From contig JAULSN010000002.1 in assembly GCA_033439765.1 (NCBI GenBank), positions 5,022,001-5,086,000 on the forward strand: 64,000 nucleotides of DNA, in the 5' to 3' direction. The number at the start of each line of letters is the position of its first letter. The first letter of the stretch is position 1. The notes under the pieces were generated by a model. It was not told where the DNA came from. It made no database searches and saw only the letters and a program-made list of their open reading frames with translations. The stretch comes from Lasiosphaeria ovina. Taxonomy: Eukaryota > Ascomycota > Sordariomycetes > Sordariales > Lasiosphaeriaceae. Positions 49,163 through 60,190 of the stretch are shown here, in pieces. The position numbers were made by a program, and so were the translations under genes.

Positions 49163-50508
49163 CTGGCTTACGCAAATGGGGACAATGGAAAGGCAGCTCT
49201 AGCTCCGGGGACGGGAGAGCTCCGCTCGAGGAAGCTCGGCGACAGCTTCTTGACCCTTAGCATGTGTGGGTTTTGTGAGGTGGGGGAGGCTCGATGATGG
49301 ACTAGGGGGGCACGGGCGGCAGCCGAAGCTACTACCTAGGTAGGTTTTGGAGACCTGGGGGAGCTGCCCAGTGTGGGACGCGCCGAAACAACCAAGTTCC
49401 GGTAAAGGACAGGGGTACAACCTCAAGGCTGCTAATCAAAGAGAGCCGTGCACCGAAACTGACACCAGCAAAAAAAAAGTATGAGTTTTGTGGATTTTTT
49501 TTCTGGGTCCCGCGCCACGGTTTTTTGAAGTGGGGGAGGGGAGGTTGACGGGAGCTCGGGAGAGGTAAGTGATGTAAGTGGGCAAGGGCCTTGCGGTTTG
49601 AGAATGAACCTGGAAGCAGCCTAGAACCTAGAGCAGGCAGGCTGCAAGCTCCAGGCGATTGGGAGAGGTGTGATGTGTGTGGCAGGTAGCACTGACTTGT
49701 CGGTAAGCGGACAAGGCGGGCGCGCAACCTGGAAGGTAAGGTATGGGACCAGTGGGGTAGGTAGAGGTAGGTTGTCTTGCCAGAGGCGGGCCAGGCGGGC
49801 CAGGCGAGCGGGCTGGCGCGGAGGACTGCGATGGCCGCGATGTCACGTACCTAGGAAGACAGAGCCTTTTCAAAGCTGCCGCTGCGAGAAAGAAATGGAA
49901 AACAGCAAGGCTGAGCAGAGTGATCAACAACCCTCTTCGTCTCTCACGTACTGTACGCAGTACGGATGTTCGGGGCGATTCGAGGTCGACGCCCGGGTAC
50001 CGTTGTGGATGAGAAGACGGTAACGGTAGGTGCGGCAGGTCAGGGAAGGTTAGGTGGGCAGGACTCGCAGAGGCGGGGGGTGGGGGGACGGGGTGGTGCG
50101 GGGCAGAGGGGGTGTGTCCAAAAAAACATAGGACATAATTGATGCTCACTTTTAAGGCGGAACTCAACCGACCTAGGTACGTACACGGCTTCCAGCGGGA
50201 GAAACACAGGCCCGAAAGTGGGGACCAGATGTGTTCTTCAACGGAGCGCCGGTGGCGGTGGCAATCACGCGAAACATGCTTCCCCTGTTTCTTTTCCTGT
50301 ATGTCTGGCTGGATCACCAGAACACTTGAGAATGGATTTGTACACAGTCATAGGCTGAAGCTGCAGACCATTGGATGGGATGGGATGGGGACTTTGCATT
50401 TGCCATTGACGAGGAGGTGGCTGGAAGCGTTTAGGCGCTCTGCGCTTCAGTCAAGTTATATAAATAAATGTGATTTTTCTCTCTCTCCTGCCCACTACCC
50501 TCCCCTGT
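49163..50508. other. Intergenic between the deubiquitinase gene and the accessory island
   Basis: Promoter side of the deubiquitinase gene. TACCTAGGTAGG-type palindromes occur at about 49333 and 50170. No frame is convincingly coding. Confidence 0.55.
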
Positions 50509-51792
50509 CTAATCATACTCCTCGTCGTCCTCGTCCTCGTCGCCACTGCTGCTATCGCTATCTTCTATACTCCGTTCTCTCTCAGCACGATCGATCGCCT
50601 GGTCTACGGCCTCGTGCACTCGGCGTGCTACCTCTTGTGTCTCCTCCTCGGTTAAAGTCAATGGAGAATCAAAACCATTATCCGTGATCCAGGATCCGAC
50701 GATGTCCATATCGGCCGTCCCAAAATGGGTGGCCAACGCGAGTAACATGCTCTTTCGCATATAGTTACCCGGTGTGGGAAATGGGCGTTGCTGGTAATAT
50801 CGGGCCCAAATATCTTGCCATCCATGTTGCTTGGTATCCTTGATGCGTATCAGAGCCATGAGGAAATGGAAATACATAAAGCGTGAAACTGGACGCTTCT
50901 CGTTGGGAAATATTAGTTCTTTCCCGTCGAGATGCCCTCCCAATCCTTCCGGGCCATCCGCCCATCGAGTAGTCTTGATCGAAGATGAGATAACGTCAAT
51001 CCGCCAGCGCATAATAGGTGTCTCTCTCGGGTTGATGGGAACGATCAGAATATGGTATGCATCGAACCATTTCTCGATCCGCTTCCGGAGCAGGAGTGAG
51101 TTTCCGGCCCGTCGGAGATCTGGTGCTCGGCTGCCGAAGAGGATCTTGCCAATCTCATCGCTATCAAGAAAGGGCACAATATGTGCAGCGATTATATTGT
51201 CTCCATCGGTCCAGTCCCCTTTTATATGACACCAAATGTCTTTGTTGGGGCCTTCTGCTGCGTAGTATTTGATCGAATCTTGACGAAAATGATTTGCCCG
51301 CTTTTTTGGCTTCTCAAGGCCGTCGCATTTTCGGTAAAGGGTAAGGAGGCAATCCTAAAACCCATCGCTGCGTGGCTCTAGCAGGCGGATAATGCCAGGA
51401 TCATCCAGTTTTGCTTTTTTGGTATGGTGTTGCCACAATGCATCACCAGCCGATAGGAAACGTTTATTTGCGTCCCGGAGTCGGATAGCAGCGTCGGAGG
51501 GCGGGATAATATTGGCGTCCCGCTCTTGGATAATCATATCGATCTCAAGCTGCAGCTCTGTCTTTTGCTTTCGCGCAGCCCCCAGAGACGCGAGTGCTAA
51601 TTTCGATTTCCGGTCTGGCTCGATGCACTCCTCCTCTGGTTCAGTTTCGGGGAGGACTTCCCGAGAAAGATTATCAAATGCCTTCTGCAGTTCATGCGAA
51701 ATACGCCGTGCTTTGTCGTACCTGGCTTTTGCCACAGCGAGTGAGGGTTGTCGATCGGAATCTGGCGATCGCGATCTATTGCGAGAGTCCAT
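50509..51792 (-). pseudogene. Fungal HNH-nuclease domain protein gene interrupted by one in-frame TAG
   Basis: One frame runs from the ATG at 51792 to a stop at 50509 and is broken only by a TAG at 51357-51355, leaving 145 codons before it and 281 after. The first part is a charged coiled-coil-like region (AKARYDKARRISHELQKAFDN). The second holds the HNH fold of fungal HNH_2-type proteins: QDSIKYYAAEGPNKDIWCHI, then AAHIVPFLDSDEIG (first His), FGSRAPDLRRAGNSLLLRK (Asn) and IEKWFDAYHILIVPI. The tail is very acidic (DSDSSSGDEDEDDEEYD). No GT at a codon boundary upstream lets a phase-0 intron remove the TAG. A CAG-to-TAG change fits C-to-T mutation at CpA, as in repeat-induced point mutation. 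Readthrough, an unusual intron or a sequencing error remain possible. The cellular role of this family is unknown. Confidence 0.75.
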
Positions 51793-52019
51793 CTCGTCAA
51801 CGTGCGAACGGTTGTGTGGTTTTTCGGAGAAGGTTAAAGGTTGAAGTTCGAAGGTGAAGGATATATGGTGGGGTTCCTACAAGGAGGAAAAAGATGTGGT
51901 TGTGGGCACGTGTTCGGGGCGCGCACAGACCAAGGTAGCCTGTTGGGAATTAGGGTTTCCTTTAGAGGACCCAGACATTTAGGCTCTGATCGATAAATTC
52001 GCTGAGAGCCGGTTAGCTA

Positions 52020-52090
52020 CTAGTCAGGGCTCAAAGCGCTACAGACCAAGGGGGTAAACCCTTTGGTCAGGGACATTGATTCGCCATTTT
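52020..52090. repeat. Left terminal inverted repeat of the inner element
   Basis: Matches the inverse complement of 52900-52970 with two single-base gaps and two substitutions. It contains a sub-palindrome at about 52044-52068, two arms of GACCAAGGG type around a short loop. Confidence 0.9.
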
Positions 52091-52249
52091 GTCGGTACCT
52101 ACATTTCTGCGTGCAGCGCACCCAACTATAGGTACCACTAGATTAATGCATCCCATCATATAGTTACATAGTGCATTCGCCAAGTGCGGGTCCACCCCAA
52201 TTAACCAGTGTTGAACTATTTACTGAGCCAGGCATGCCTCCATCGCTAA

Positions 52250-52861
52250 TTACATGACTTCGTCGTCGTCGTCGTCGAACACACTAATTACACTGCATTC
52301 TTCATTATTCGACGACCCTGCAGACCCGTAATCTTCGTACTGATCACTGCGTATGCCCTCCTCTTCGCTCTGCATGATCTCTGAGCCGGAATGGCCGTTG
52401 TAAAGCTCGCTGTCGTCAATTTCAGGCTTAATGAGGCCATCACCAGATCCGTGCAGCAAGATACCGATGACAGCTTCCACCAACTGCTTCCTTTCACTGT
52501 TATAGATCCATGGTGTAATTGGTCTCGGCTTGTCACCGGGCGGTAGCCAATACAATGGCAGGCAGATATCAGAAGCCGGGCGACCCAATTCGGTAGCCAT
52601 GTTGTTAATTGCCTTGGCCTGCTCCTCTTCAAAGAATGCCCACCGTGATGCCCTCGTATTTCTATACTGCTCGAGAAGCCATTCCTTGATCGTGAGGTTG
52701 TCGATATGCGGCTTCAGGCTTCCTGTTATCGCGTTTTTGAACGATTCAAGGCACATACTTCGAATGCCGCATTGAAAGCATGTGGTGCGCAATGTAATGC
52801 ATATGGAAGGGTCTTGGTATGCAGACATGCAATTTATTTGTAAAACCAGGTGTACTTCCAT
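52250..52861 (-). CDS. Uncharacterised 203-residue ORF inside the inner TIR element
   Basis: I do not recognise this protein. It begins with an ATG 38 bp inside the right TIR and ends 159 bp before the left TIR, with no intron needed. Near the N-terminus are clustered Cys residues (TTCFQCGIRSMC), then a charged helical stretch (LTIKEWLLEQYRNTRASRWAF), a Trp/Pro-rich segment (LYWLPPGDKPRPITPWIYNS) and an amphipathic ERKQLVEAVIGILL. The last 60 residues are Ser/Glu/Asp-rich and end in a run of five Asp. It lacks the DDE, HTH or zinc-knuckle patterns of known fungal transposases. Its intactness within a TIR unit suggests element-encoded cargo or an accessory protein; an unspliced fragment of a host gene is the alternative. 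Confidence 0.55.
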   Translation of the reverse strand: MEVHLVLQINCMSAYQDPSICITLRTTCFQCGIRSMCLESFKNAITGSLKPHIDNLTIKEWLLEQYRNTRASRWAFFEEEQAKAINNMATELGRPASDICLPLYWLPPGDKPRPITPWIYNSERKQLVEAVIGILLHGSGDGLIKPEIDDSELYNGHSGSEIMQSEEEGIRSDQYEDYGSAGSSNNEECSVISVFDDDDDEVM

Positions 52862-52899
52862 TTACTAGTGGTGCGCGAAGTCCCCGGGCAAGCCGGGAT

Positions 52900-52970
52900 A
52901 AAATGGCGAATCAATGTCCCTGACCAAGGGGCTTACCCCTTGGTCTGTAGGCGCTTTGAGCCCTGACTAG
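52900..52970. repeat. Right terminal inverted repeat of the inner element
   Basis: Inverse partner of 52020-52090. Here the internal hairpin is perfect: arm GACCAAGGGG (52922-52931), loop CTTA, arm CCCCTTGGTC (52936-52945). Confidence 0.9.
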
Positions 52971-53467
52971 TAGTCGAAAAATGCACAATTGGTACAAAAG
53001 CAAAGTCTTGGCGGGCTGGTCGAAGCTCTATGTAAGTCACGTGCGTAGGGGATGTACTGCGGGGCTTTTCGAGTGGCTTATTACGTGGCTTAGTAGGTGG
53101 CTTAGATCTAGGCGACTGCAAGGGTTAGGGTCTAAGATAAAAAAGGAGGGTTAGGGTTTCGAAGCCGATTTTCTTCGTAACCGAGCCAATTTTGCACAAA
53201 TGGCTAAGGAAGCCCAAGACCTTCTAAACCTTCTAAAGTGGGCTAGAAAATTGGAGTTCGAATACCCACTTTTGCACCAACAAGCCCACTTTTACGTTGT
53301 GCATTTTATGTATTTATGCTAATTTCGACTAGCTAACCAACTTAGCGATTTTATCGATCAGGGCCTTAAATTAGCACAATCTTGGTGGCCGTCGTCGCAG
53401 CTCTGAGGAGACAAAACTCGCCATAGATTTTGAAGAGGTTGACTGGGAGAAAACAAATTGGGCAAGA

Positions 53468-54467
<1,000 letters not shown>

Positions 54468-56608
54468 GGAATTAGGAATAAGGAATAGGGAACAGCGAAG
54501 GACTCAGGAACGAGACGTCAATTGGGATTCCCGACAGCCGACGCCGCCCGCGAAACAGAGGCCGATGTGGCCATTGGAGTGGGGGATTGACCAAACGCCG
54601 CCCGATTTGTTTTAAAGACTCAGTTACTATTGGTTGACATTTTAATGCCTGGGATATCCGCTTTTATGCGCCGACGAGTAAGAAGTCATGAAACGAGCCG
54701 CTTACTTCTACTTTCAGCATCTCGCATTCACTGGGCGTGGGCTATTGGCCATAACTTGAAGAGGATTGATTGTGACAACCAAACGGAGAGATCGGATGGG
54801 GGTTTTATTAAGACCAAACAATGAGTTTGGTGCTAATGCGGCCCATTGCTGGGTGGGAGAATTGGTAGCCGGCAATGACACGCACGCTTTTCTGACAAAG
54901 AACGAGCAGGGACTTGAAGCTTTACCATGCAAGCAAGACACAACACAACCTAGCGGGTCTGATCTCGCTGACGGAGCGAAGCGAAGGGGCAGGCCGCAGT
55001 GCAAGCTTCGATTGCTTATCTCAACGTCCCCACCGGTGACACTCGTGTGCAGTCGATGGCTGCGTCACCTGACGGTCCTGCATGCTAACGTACATGTTTC
55101 GTGGGCCAAGACAAGCTGTGAATGGATCGCCGCGCTATGGCTTGCTGTCGTTGGAGGCGGCTTGATTGGGTGGGCCCGCGGAGCTGTTGTCAAACATCTC
55201 GGAGCATCCATCTTACCAAGATCAGCACGTTACCAGACGTCGACACCCGACTTGCTGGCCTACCGACATCCCACGAAGCCAGCCTGCTGGTTCGTCTGAG
55301 TCGCCACGGTTTGGTTTGCGTGTCTGGTCTTGACATGGCGGAAGCCCGGAGACCGAGACCCCTTCCTCCCCCCCCCCCTCACCCTACACAACATGCAGCA
55401 GGCCAGCAGAGCCAGCAGCACAGCAGCACGGCTTGCAAAGCAGCCGGAGAGATCCCATCGAAACTTGTTCCCTCTTCCTCTAGGACGAGGGATCCGTGCC
55501 CAATTTGGAGCCGGCCCGCCCTCTCCTTCTCAGCCCCGTCCGTGCATGGCCGGAGGAAGTTGACTACCCAGCCGCCCGCTCACGGCCTCTGCCATTGGCG
55601 GCGGGATCCGGACTCTGGCTATCTGCACCGTCCTCTGTCCTACCCCGAAGCAACCAAACATGCTGCAGTACAGGTATGATTATGCGGCTCTCCTATCCAT
55701 CCCCATCCCTTGGCCCAAACCGGGCAGGGCAGGCTTCTTGCATCATGTCCCATCCCTGTCTCATTGCGTCTCCTCTCGGCCAATCCAGCAGCACTGTCTC
55801 GATTGAGTCGTCAGGCAATCGACCCGGCCTCCTCCCTGCCCGTGCCCGTGCCCGTGCCCGTCTTGCCTGCGTAAGGTACATACATATTCAGCTCGGCGCC
55901 GACCTTGCCGTGTGTGCCCCTCCTCTCCCTCTCTCTCTCTCTTGACTTTCCTCGCAGACCACCACCGACTGAGAATAGCACCCATCAAAACACACCAACC
56001 GCTTCAAGTCCCCCGCTTTGGGGGCAGTTCTCTTTCAGGAGCGCCAACACTTGCATTGTTGCCATCCATCTGCCTCGCTCTCCACAAACTCACCCATACA
56101 GTTACAAATAGCAGCATCCCGCCCGCAACAATTTGAACCTTTTCCTCCCATCGTATCTCTATCTCCATCTCTTTAACGTTCCGCTCGTCTTCTACGTGAC
56201 AACTTGGACCTTGCGTGCCCAACCCCTTGATCAATCACTTCACAACTACCAAATCGCAAAGAGGTCCTCCTTGCAAAGGCTACATTGATGTCTTCTGACC
56301 TTCGCACCGCCCTCAATTGTTTGCGCCACCCGTCACGGTTCATGCCACTTTCGAGAACACAACTGTCGAGAGTCCATACGGGTGATAGTATACAAAATAT
56401 ATCAAGTACATAAAGTGCGTTTTTGTCCAGCCTTTGTTTTATTGTGCCCATGTTTTTGTTTGCTTTGCTTTTTGTAACGACGGGGGCATTACCCAACCCC
56501 ACACCCCCTTTCCGTGTTACACTATGTCTCTATGGCCTCATGGTCCGCCGCTAACGGATGTCCCTCGCTTGCAGGAACAAGGGGCAAAGCTAGTCTTGTT
56601 TGCCCAGC
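54468..56608. other. Intergenic; probable long leader of the acetyltransferase gene
   Basis: No supported coding gene. The right half is pyrimidine-rich and contains plausible untranslated-exon signals (GTATGATT near 55674, CTCGCAG near 55957, CTTGCAG at 56567-56573), suggesting an intron-containing 5' leader for the gene at 56609. A CCCGTG array lies near 55840-55860. Confidence 0.5.
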
Positions 56609-57808
56609 ATGGAGACCGTGAGCAGTACTAGTAGTAATTCCACCGTGACGCTGGTCGAGCTCAAGCGCTCGCTGGTCCCGCCGAAGTGGGAGGATGGCGT
56701 GCGTGTCGTCGGGATGTCAGAATGTAGGGAGGCGGCGCTGACTCTGGCACATGCCTTTGCTGCTGATGATTATGCCCAGTACCTAGCTGATCCCGGCGAC
56801 ATGGATGATATCTCGGCCGAGGACAAATGGAAGCTGCACCTCGACATCACCACGTACACGGTCGCCGCCGGCTGCCTCGAGGGCCTCGTCACTACCGTCG
56901 GACCCGACTACGACAGCGTCGCGCTCTGGTATGTTCTTTTGTCTTTCTCTTCGTTCTGTCATCCCCTCCATTTAGTTACGCTCCCCTTATCCGCTTGACA
57001 CCAATTGTCTTCTCTCAAAATGGTTCCCCCTTTCTCACACATCCCCACCTATCTTCCTTACAGGTTTACCACCGGCCCTCATACCCATAGCTCGTAGCTC
57101 GTAGCTTGAACCCAAAAATTCTAACATGCCCGCCCCTTCGGCCTGCTCTTACAGGGTGCCACCCGGCAAGGAGCTAGACGGGTGGCTGGTGACGCTGCGA
57201 AGCGGGCTGTGGCGGCTCTACTTCCAGCTCTCGGCCGAGGGTCGCAAGCGCTACTTTGACGAGATCCTGCCGCTACTTCACGAGACCAAGGCTAGTGTGC
57301 TTGGCGACCGCGACGCCGACACGTGGTATCTGGTCAACCTCGGCACGAAGCCCAACTCTCAGGGCCGTGGGTATGCCCGGCGTCTCCTCGAGGACATGTT
57401 CCACAAGGTGAGAGGCTTTTTTCCCTCACCCCTCCTCCCCTTTTCCTCTGCCCCCTTTTTTCCGCTCCTCCTACGAGTTCTTGCCATAGCTGACCTCGGA
57501 TCCCCTTTTGCACAACACAACAGGTCGACGCCGAAGACCGCCCCATCTACCTCGAGTCCAGCTCGCAGGCTAACAACGCGTACTACGAAAAATTTGGCTT
57601 CGAGGTCAAGCGCGAGATCTCGCTCACGCGCGGAAACGCGCCTGTGCGGCTGTGGATCATGGTTCGTGAGCCCAGGCCCGCCCGCAAGGTCGCTTACCAC
57701 CACCACCACCACCACAACCAGCAGCAGCAGCAGTCTCCTAACAGCCCGATGATGATGAAGACCAAAAAGTTCCACGGCGCTGGTGCCGTTGCCGGTGTAA
57801 AGATGTGA
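56609..57808 (+). CDS. GNAT-family N-acetyltransferase
   Basis: Three exons, 56609-56928, 57155-57407 and 57524-57808, in phase, give 285 residues. The N-terminal half has ECREAALTLAHAFAADDYAQYL and a helical region with CLEGLVTTVGPDYDSVALW before the first intron, continuing VPPGKELDGW. The acetyl-CoA-binding motif A is TWYLVNLGTKPNSQGRGYA, with the Q/R-x-x-G-x-G/A loop QGRGYA. Motif B follows as PIYLESSSQANNAYYEKFGF. This arrangement is that of the many fungal GNATs of unknown substrate. The C-terminal tail carries a seven-His run, a five-Gln run and a Met triplet, low complexity probably not part of the fold. The gene is convergent with rfa2. Its ATG directly follows a likely 5'-leader acceptor. 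Confidence 0.9.
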
Positions 57809-58659
57809 GATGTGACCAAGGGCCGAGCTAGCTGGTGTAGCTATCCCAGGCGACTGACTATTGGCTGCCGAAAGGAAATAGTGATGAAGACATGAGGAGG
57901 ATGATGATGATGAGGATTAGCCGGAGGAAGGCATTGCATCTTGGGTGGAGCTTATGTGCGTGAGTTTGCCTGCTTTTTTTCCCCCATCCCCTATATTTAT
58001 TTCTTTTCTCATTCTTTCTCTTTCTGAGGTGACACGGGCTTTGAGGAAACGATATGCTTATGAAAGTCGATCAACTCGACACTGTCTGGCTTCTGGTTGT
58101 GTGAGTAAACGCATCCAACATGCGGCTAGGGTGGTCATGCTTCTTCCCCCATTTCCCTGTTCGTTTCAAAAACTGCCTTTATCCAACTTCTCTTCTCTAC
58201 ATAGGCTTGGTACTGGCCTGTCTCTAACCTTCCCCCTATTTGTTTGTCCCGAGCACGTTTCTGGTGGATAGATACATCATGCATATCCAGTACCACCTTT
58301 AGCTTTAGCTATAAAGCAACGTAGCTCGTTTTTAGATAGCAGCAGCAGTATTAGCATCATCATTGCCGGCACAGTTTGTAGTCTCGTTGATTATAGTGGT
58401 TGATGTTTACCCCACTCCAACCCAACCGTACCGTGCCTGTCATTTCATGAGATCTACCAGCGTGCCACATTATAGTAGTAGAAAGATCCGTCATCCGAGG
58501 CTAAAAAAAACCAAACCGAAAAAAAACAGTCATGTGTGCTAATTCCCGGCGCCCATGATAAAAAAACCCCGTCCGTCGTGATCCGAACCTCGCCTCTAGT
58601 TTCTTTCCTCTTTTTGAAGCAGCCGCCTCAAAAATGACAACCACAGCAACTCTTTCTTC
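57809..58659. other. Convergent intergenic region
   Basis: Holds the 3' ends of the acetyltransferase gene (plus) and rfa2 (minus); no ORF of note. It has a GATGAT-rich patch near 57900. Confidence 0.55.
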
Positions 58660-59678
58660 TTAATAGTCCAGGATGGCCCACGTCTCATCATCTACCGTGG
58701 TATAGACCAGACCGTTGCCCAGCAGCTCGTCGGCGGCACCTATGACGTCTCGCACCGACAGACCCGTGCCCTGGGCGACCAGGTTGAGGTGCAAGCCCTC
58801 GTTGCCGCCGGGCGAGTTATGCAGGAAGTTGAACATGGTCCTTGCGTTGCGCGACACGGTGGCCAGCCGCGCGTTGTGTCCGCCGCCGAAGCCCCCGCCG
58901 GCCGCCTCGTTGCTGCCGTTGCCGCCGTCGACAAACATGCTGTCGCCCCCACCACTACCACCCTGGTCCCCTCCCCCAGACCCCGGACCGTTCGGCATGC
59001 CCTTCAGCAGGCACAGGTGCACGTACGTGGCCTCGAGCATGTGGTAGTTGACCTCGTTGAAATCCTCGATGGCGCGGATGTTGTGGGCGCCAATGTGCTT
59101 CTTGCCGTTGAAGCTGGTCAGGCGGCCCCACACGCGCACGTAGGCGTCGGGGCCGAACTTGGGGTCACCGTCGTCGGCCTTCTCGGCGTCGACCCACTTC
59201 TTGACGTCCATGACGGCCGTGCCGTCGTCCAGCTTGTACGTGATGTTTGTCGTCTGCGGGTTCACCGCCCGCACCTGCCCCACCACCGTCACCTGCGTCA
59301 CCGGCGTGTCGTCGATCTTGAGCTCAGACCCCGGGTACGCCTCCTTGCAGTCGACTAGCTGCTTGAGCGTCACCGGGCGCAGCGAGTCGTCAGAGTAGTT
59401 CTGTTGTGTGTGTGTTATCTTCTGCGTCAGTAAAACAAAGCCGTGTGCAAATCAGACAATCTATTGTTTCGCACCTTTGAAGCAGCGCCGCCGCCTTGGC
59501 TGCCCGTTTGCGACCCTCCCATAAAGCCGCCGGCGTCGTCACCGCCCTGGGCGCCATAGTTGTTGCGCGAGTAGCCGCCGCCGCCGCCGCCGCCGTATGA
59601 TGCTACAGAGGAACAAAAAAGTAAGTATAGATTAGAACATGTTTCTCCCAGTTAAAGAGAAAAAAAAGACGTACTCAT
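58660..59678 (-). CDS. rfa2: Replication protein A 32-kDa subunit (RPA2/Rfa2)
   Basis: Three coding exons: a 4-nt first exon (59678-59675, ATGA), then 59602-59475 and 59400-58660, giving 290 residues. RPA is the heterotrimeric single-stranded-DNA-binding complex of replication, recombination and checkpoint signalling. The Gly/Ser-rich N-terminus (SYGGGGGYSRNNYG to residue about 44) is the phosphorylated tail of the subunit. The OB fold runs from about 60 to 175 with the signatures VTVVGQVRAVNPQTTNITYKL, MDVKKWVDAEKAD and AYVRVWGRLTSFNGKKHIGA. A Gly-rich linker of about 50 residues leads to the C-terminal winged helix (GLHLNLVAQGTGLSVRDVI, ending WAILDY), the partner-binding module. It is divergent from the DUF202 gene, with 512 bp between start codons. 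Confidence 0.96.
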
Positions 59679-60190
59679 GATTCCGTTTGTGAGTGTGGAG
59701 TTACTATCGTACACGGTTTCGTTTTGCTTTGCTTTGCGTAGGTAGGCGGATTGGTCGTGGATGGAAGATCGCGGGGTGGGATGCTAAGAGACGCGTCCAG
59801 AAATACAGACAATGAAAAAGACGCGACGGGCATCAAGCAGCCACTATAGAACGCGAACCCCGCTAGGCCCGTGAGCATATACAGTGCGATTATTGTGAGC
59901 AGGTTGGCAGGCAAGCAGGATACAACCCCGCACTGTACGAGGCTCCAAGGTTCATCAACCGAGGGAATGTCGTCATGTCATTCGCCCTTCCGAGCACGCA
60001 CCACATCTCTCTCTTTGATACAAACCTAAACCACCTACCTACCTAGGCAGGTACCCTACGAAGGAAAAACAGAAAATATTCGAAAGCATGAATACTAGGT
60101 GTCAAATACGAGCGTGATACTAAATAGGGAGCATTTTATCGCATCGACCCATTCAGTCATTCGAATTTTACAGAACCAAAGAGAATAAGA
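59679..60190. promoter_or_regulatory. Shared divergent promoter of rfa2 and the DUF202 gene
   Basis: The 512 bp between the two start codons contains no credible ORF. A TACCTACCTAGGCAGGTA-type inverted motif lies near 60036-60053. No factor site can be named with confidence. Confidence 0.5.

Larger units (their letters stand above)
52020..52970. mobile_element. Inner 951-bp TIR element flanked by TA, carrying one ORF
   Basis: The ends are 71-bp inverted repeats (52020-52090 and 52900-52970) about 94 percent identical, starting CTAGTCAGGGCTCAAAGCGC. TA stands on both sides (52018-52019 and 52971-52972), as for Tc1/mariner/pogo-type insertion. Independent support comes from the outer element: its intact right arm reads GGTTAGCTAGTCGAAA, exactly what remains on the left if this element and one TA are removed. 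Inside is a single minus-strand ORF of 203 codons that starts 38 bp from the right TIR and fills most of the space. No DDE/D motif is seen, so the element looks non-autonomous or uses an unfamiliar enzyme. Confidence 0.85.
51977..53371. mobile_element. Outer TIR element (about 440 bp before interruption), MITE-like
   Basis: The left arm (51977-52019, continuing at 52973) and the right arm (inverted, 53371 to about 53320) share ATTTA-GGC-CTGATCGATAAA, TCGCT and GGTTAGCTAGTCGAAA with a few mismatches and small gaps. A TA just inside each outer end could be its target duplication, but the exact boundary is uncertain by a few bases. Beyond the shared ends, similarity continues in patches (AATGCACAA, TTGGTRCAAAAG). 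No transposase is recognised; a 41-codon frame at 53201-53326 is too short to assign. Removing the inner element and one TA leaves about 440 bp, the size of a non-autonomous element. Confidence 0.7.

Noticed and set aside
51793..53467. HNH gene and the 203-codon ORF as parts of one large transposon
   Set aside because: Both inverted-repeat pairs lie to the right of the HNH gene and face inward over 51977-53371; no matching repeat was found on its left side.
56600..56998. Reading on past 56928 instead of splicing in the acetyltransferase gene
   Set aside because: The extension loses the GNAT fold, whereas splicing 56928 to 57155 restores LWVPPGKELDGW in phase.
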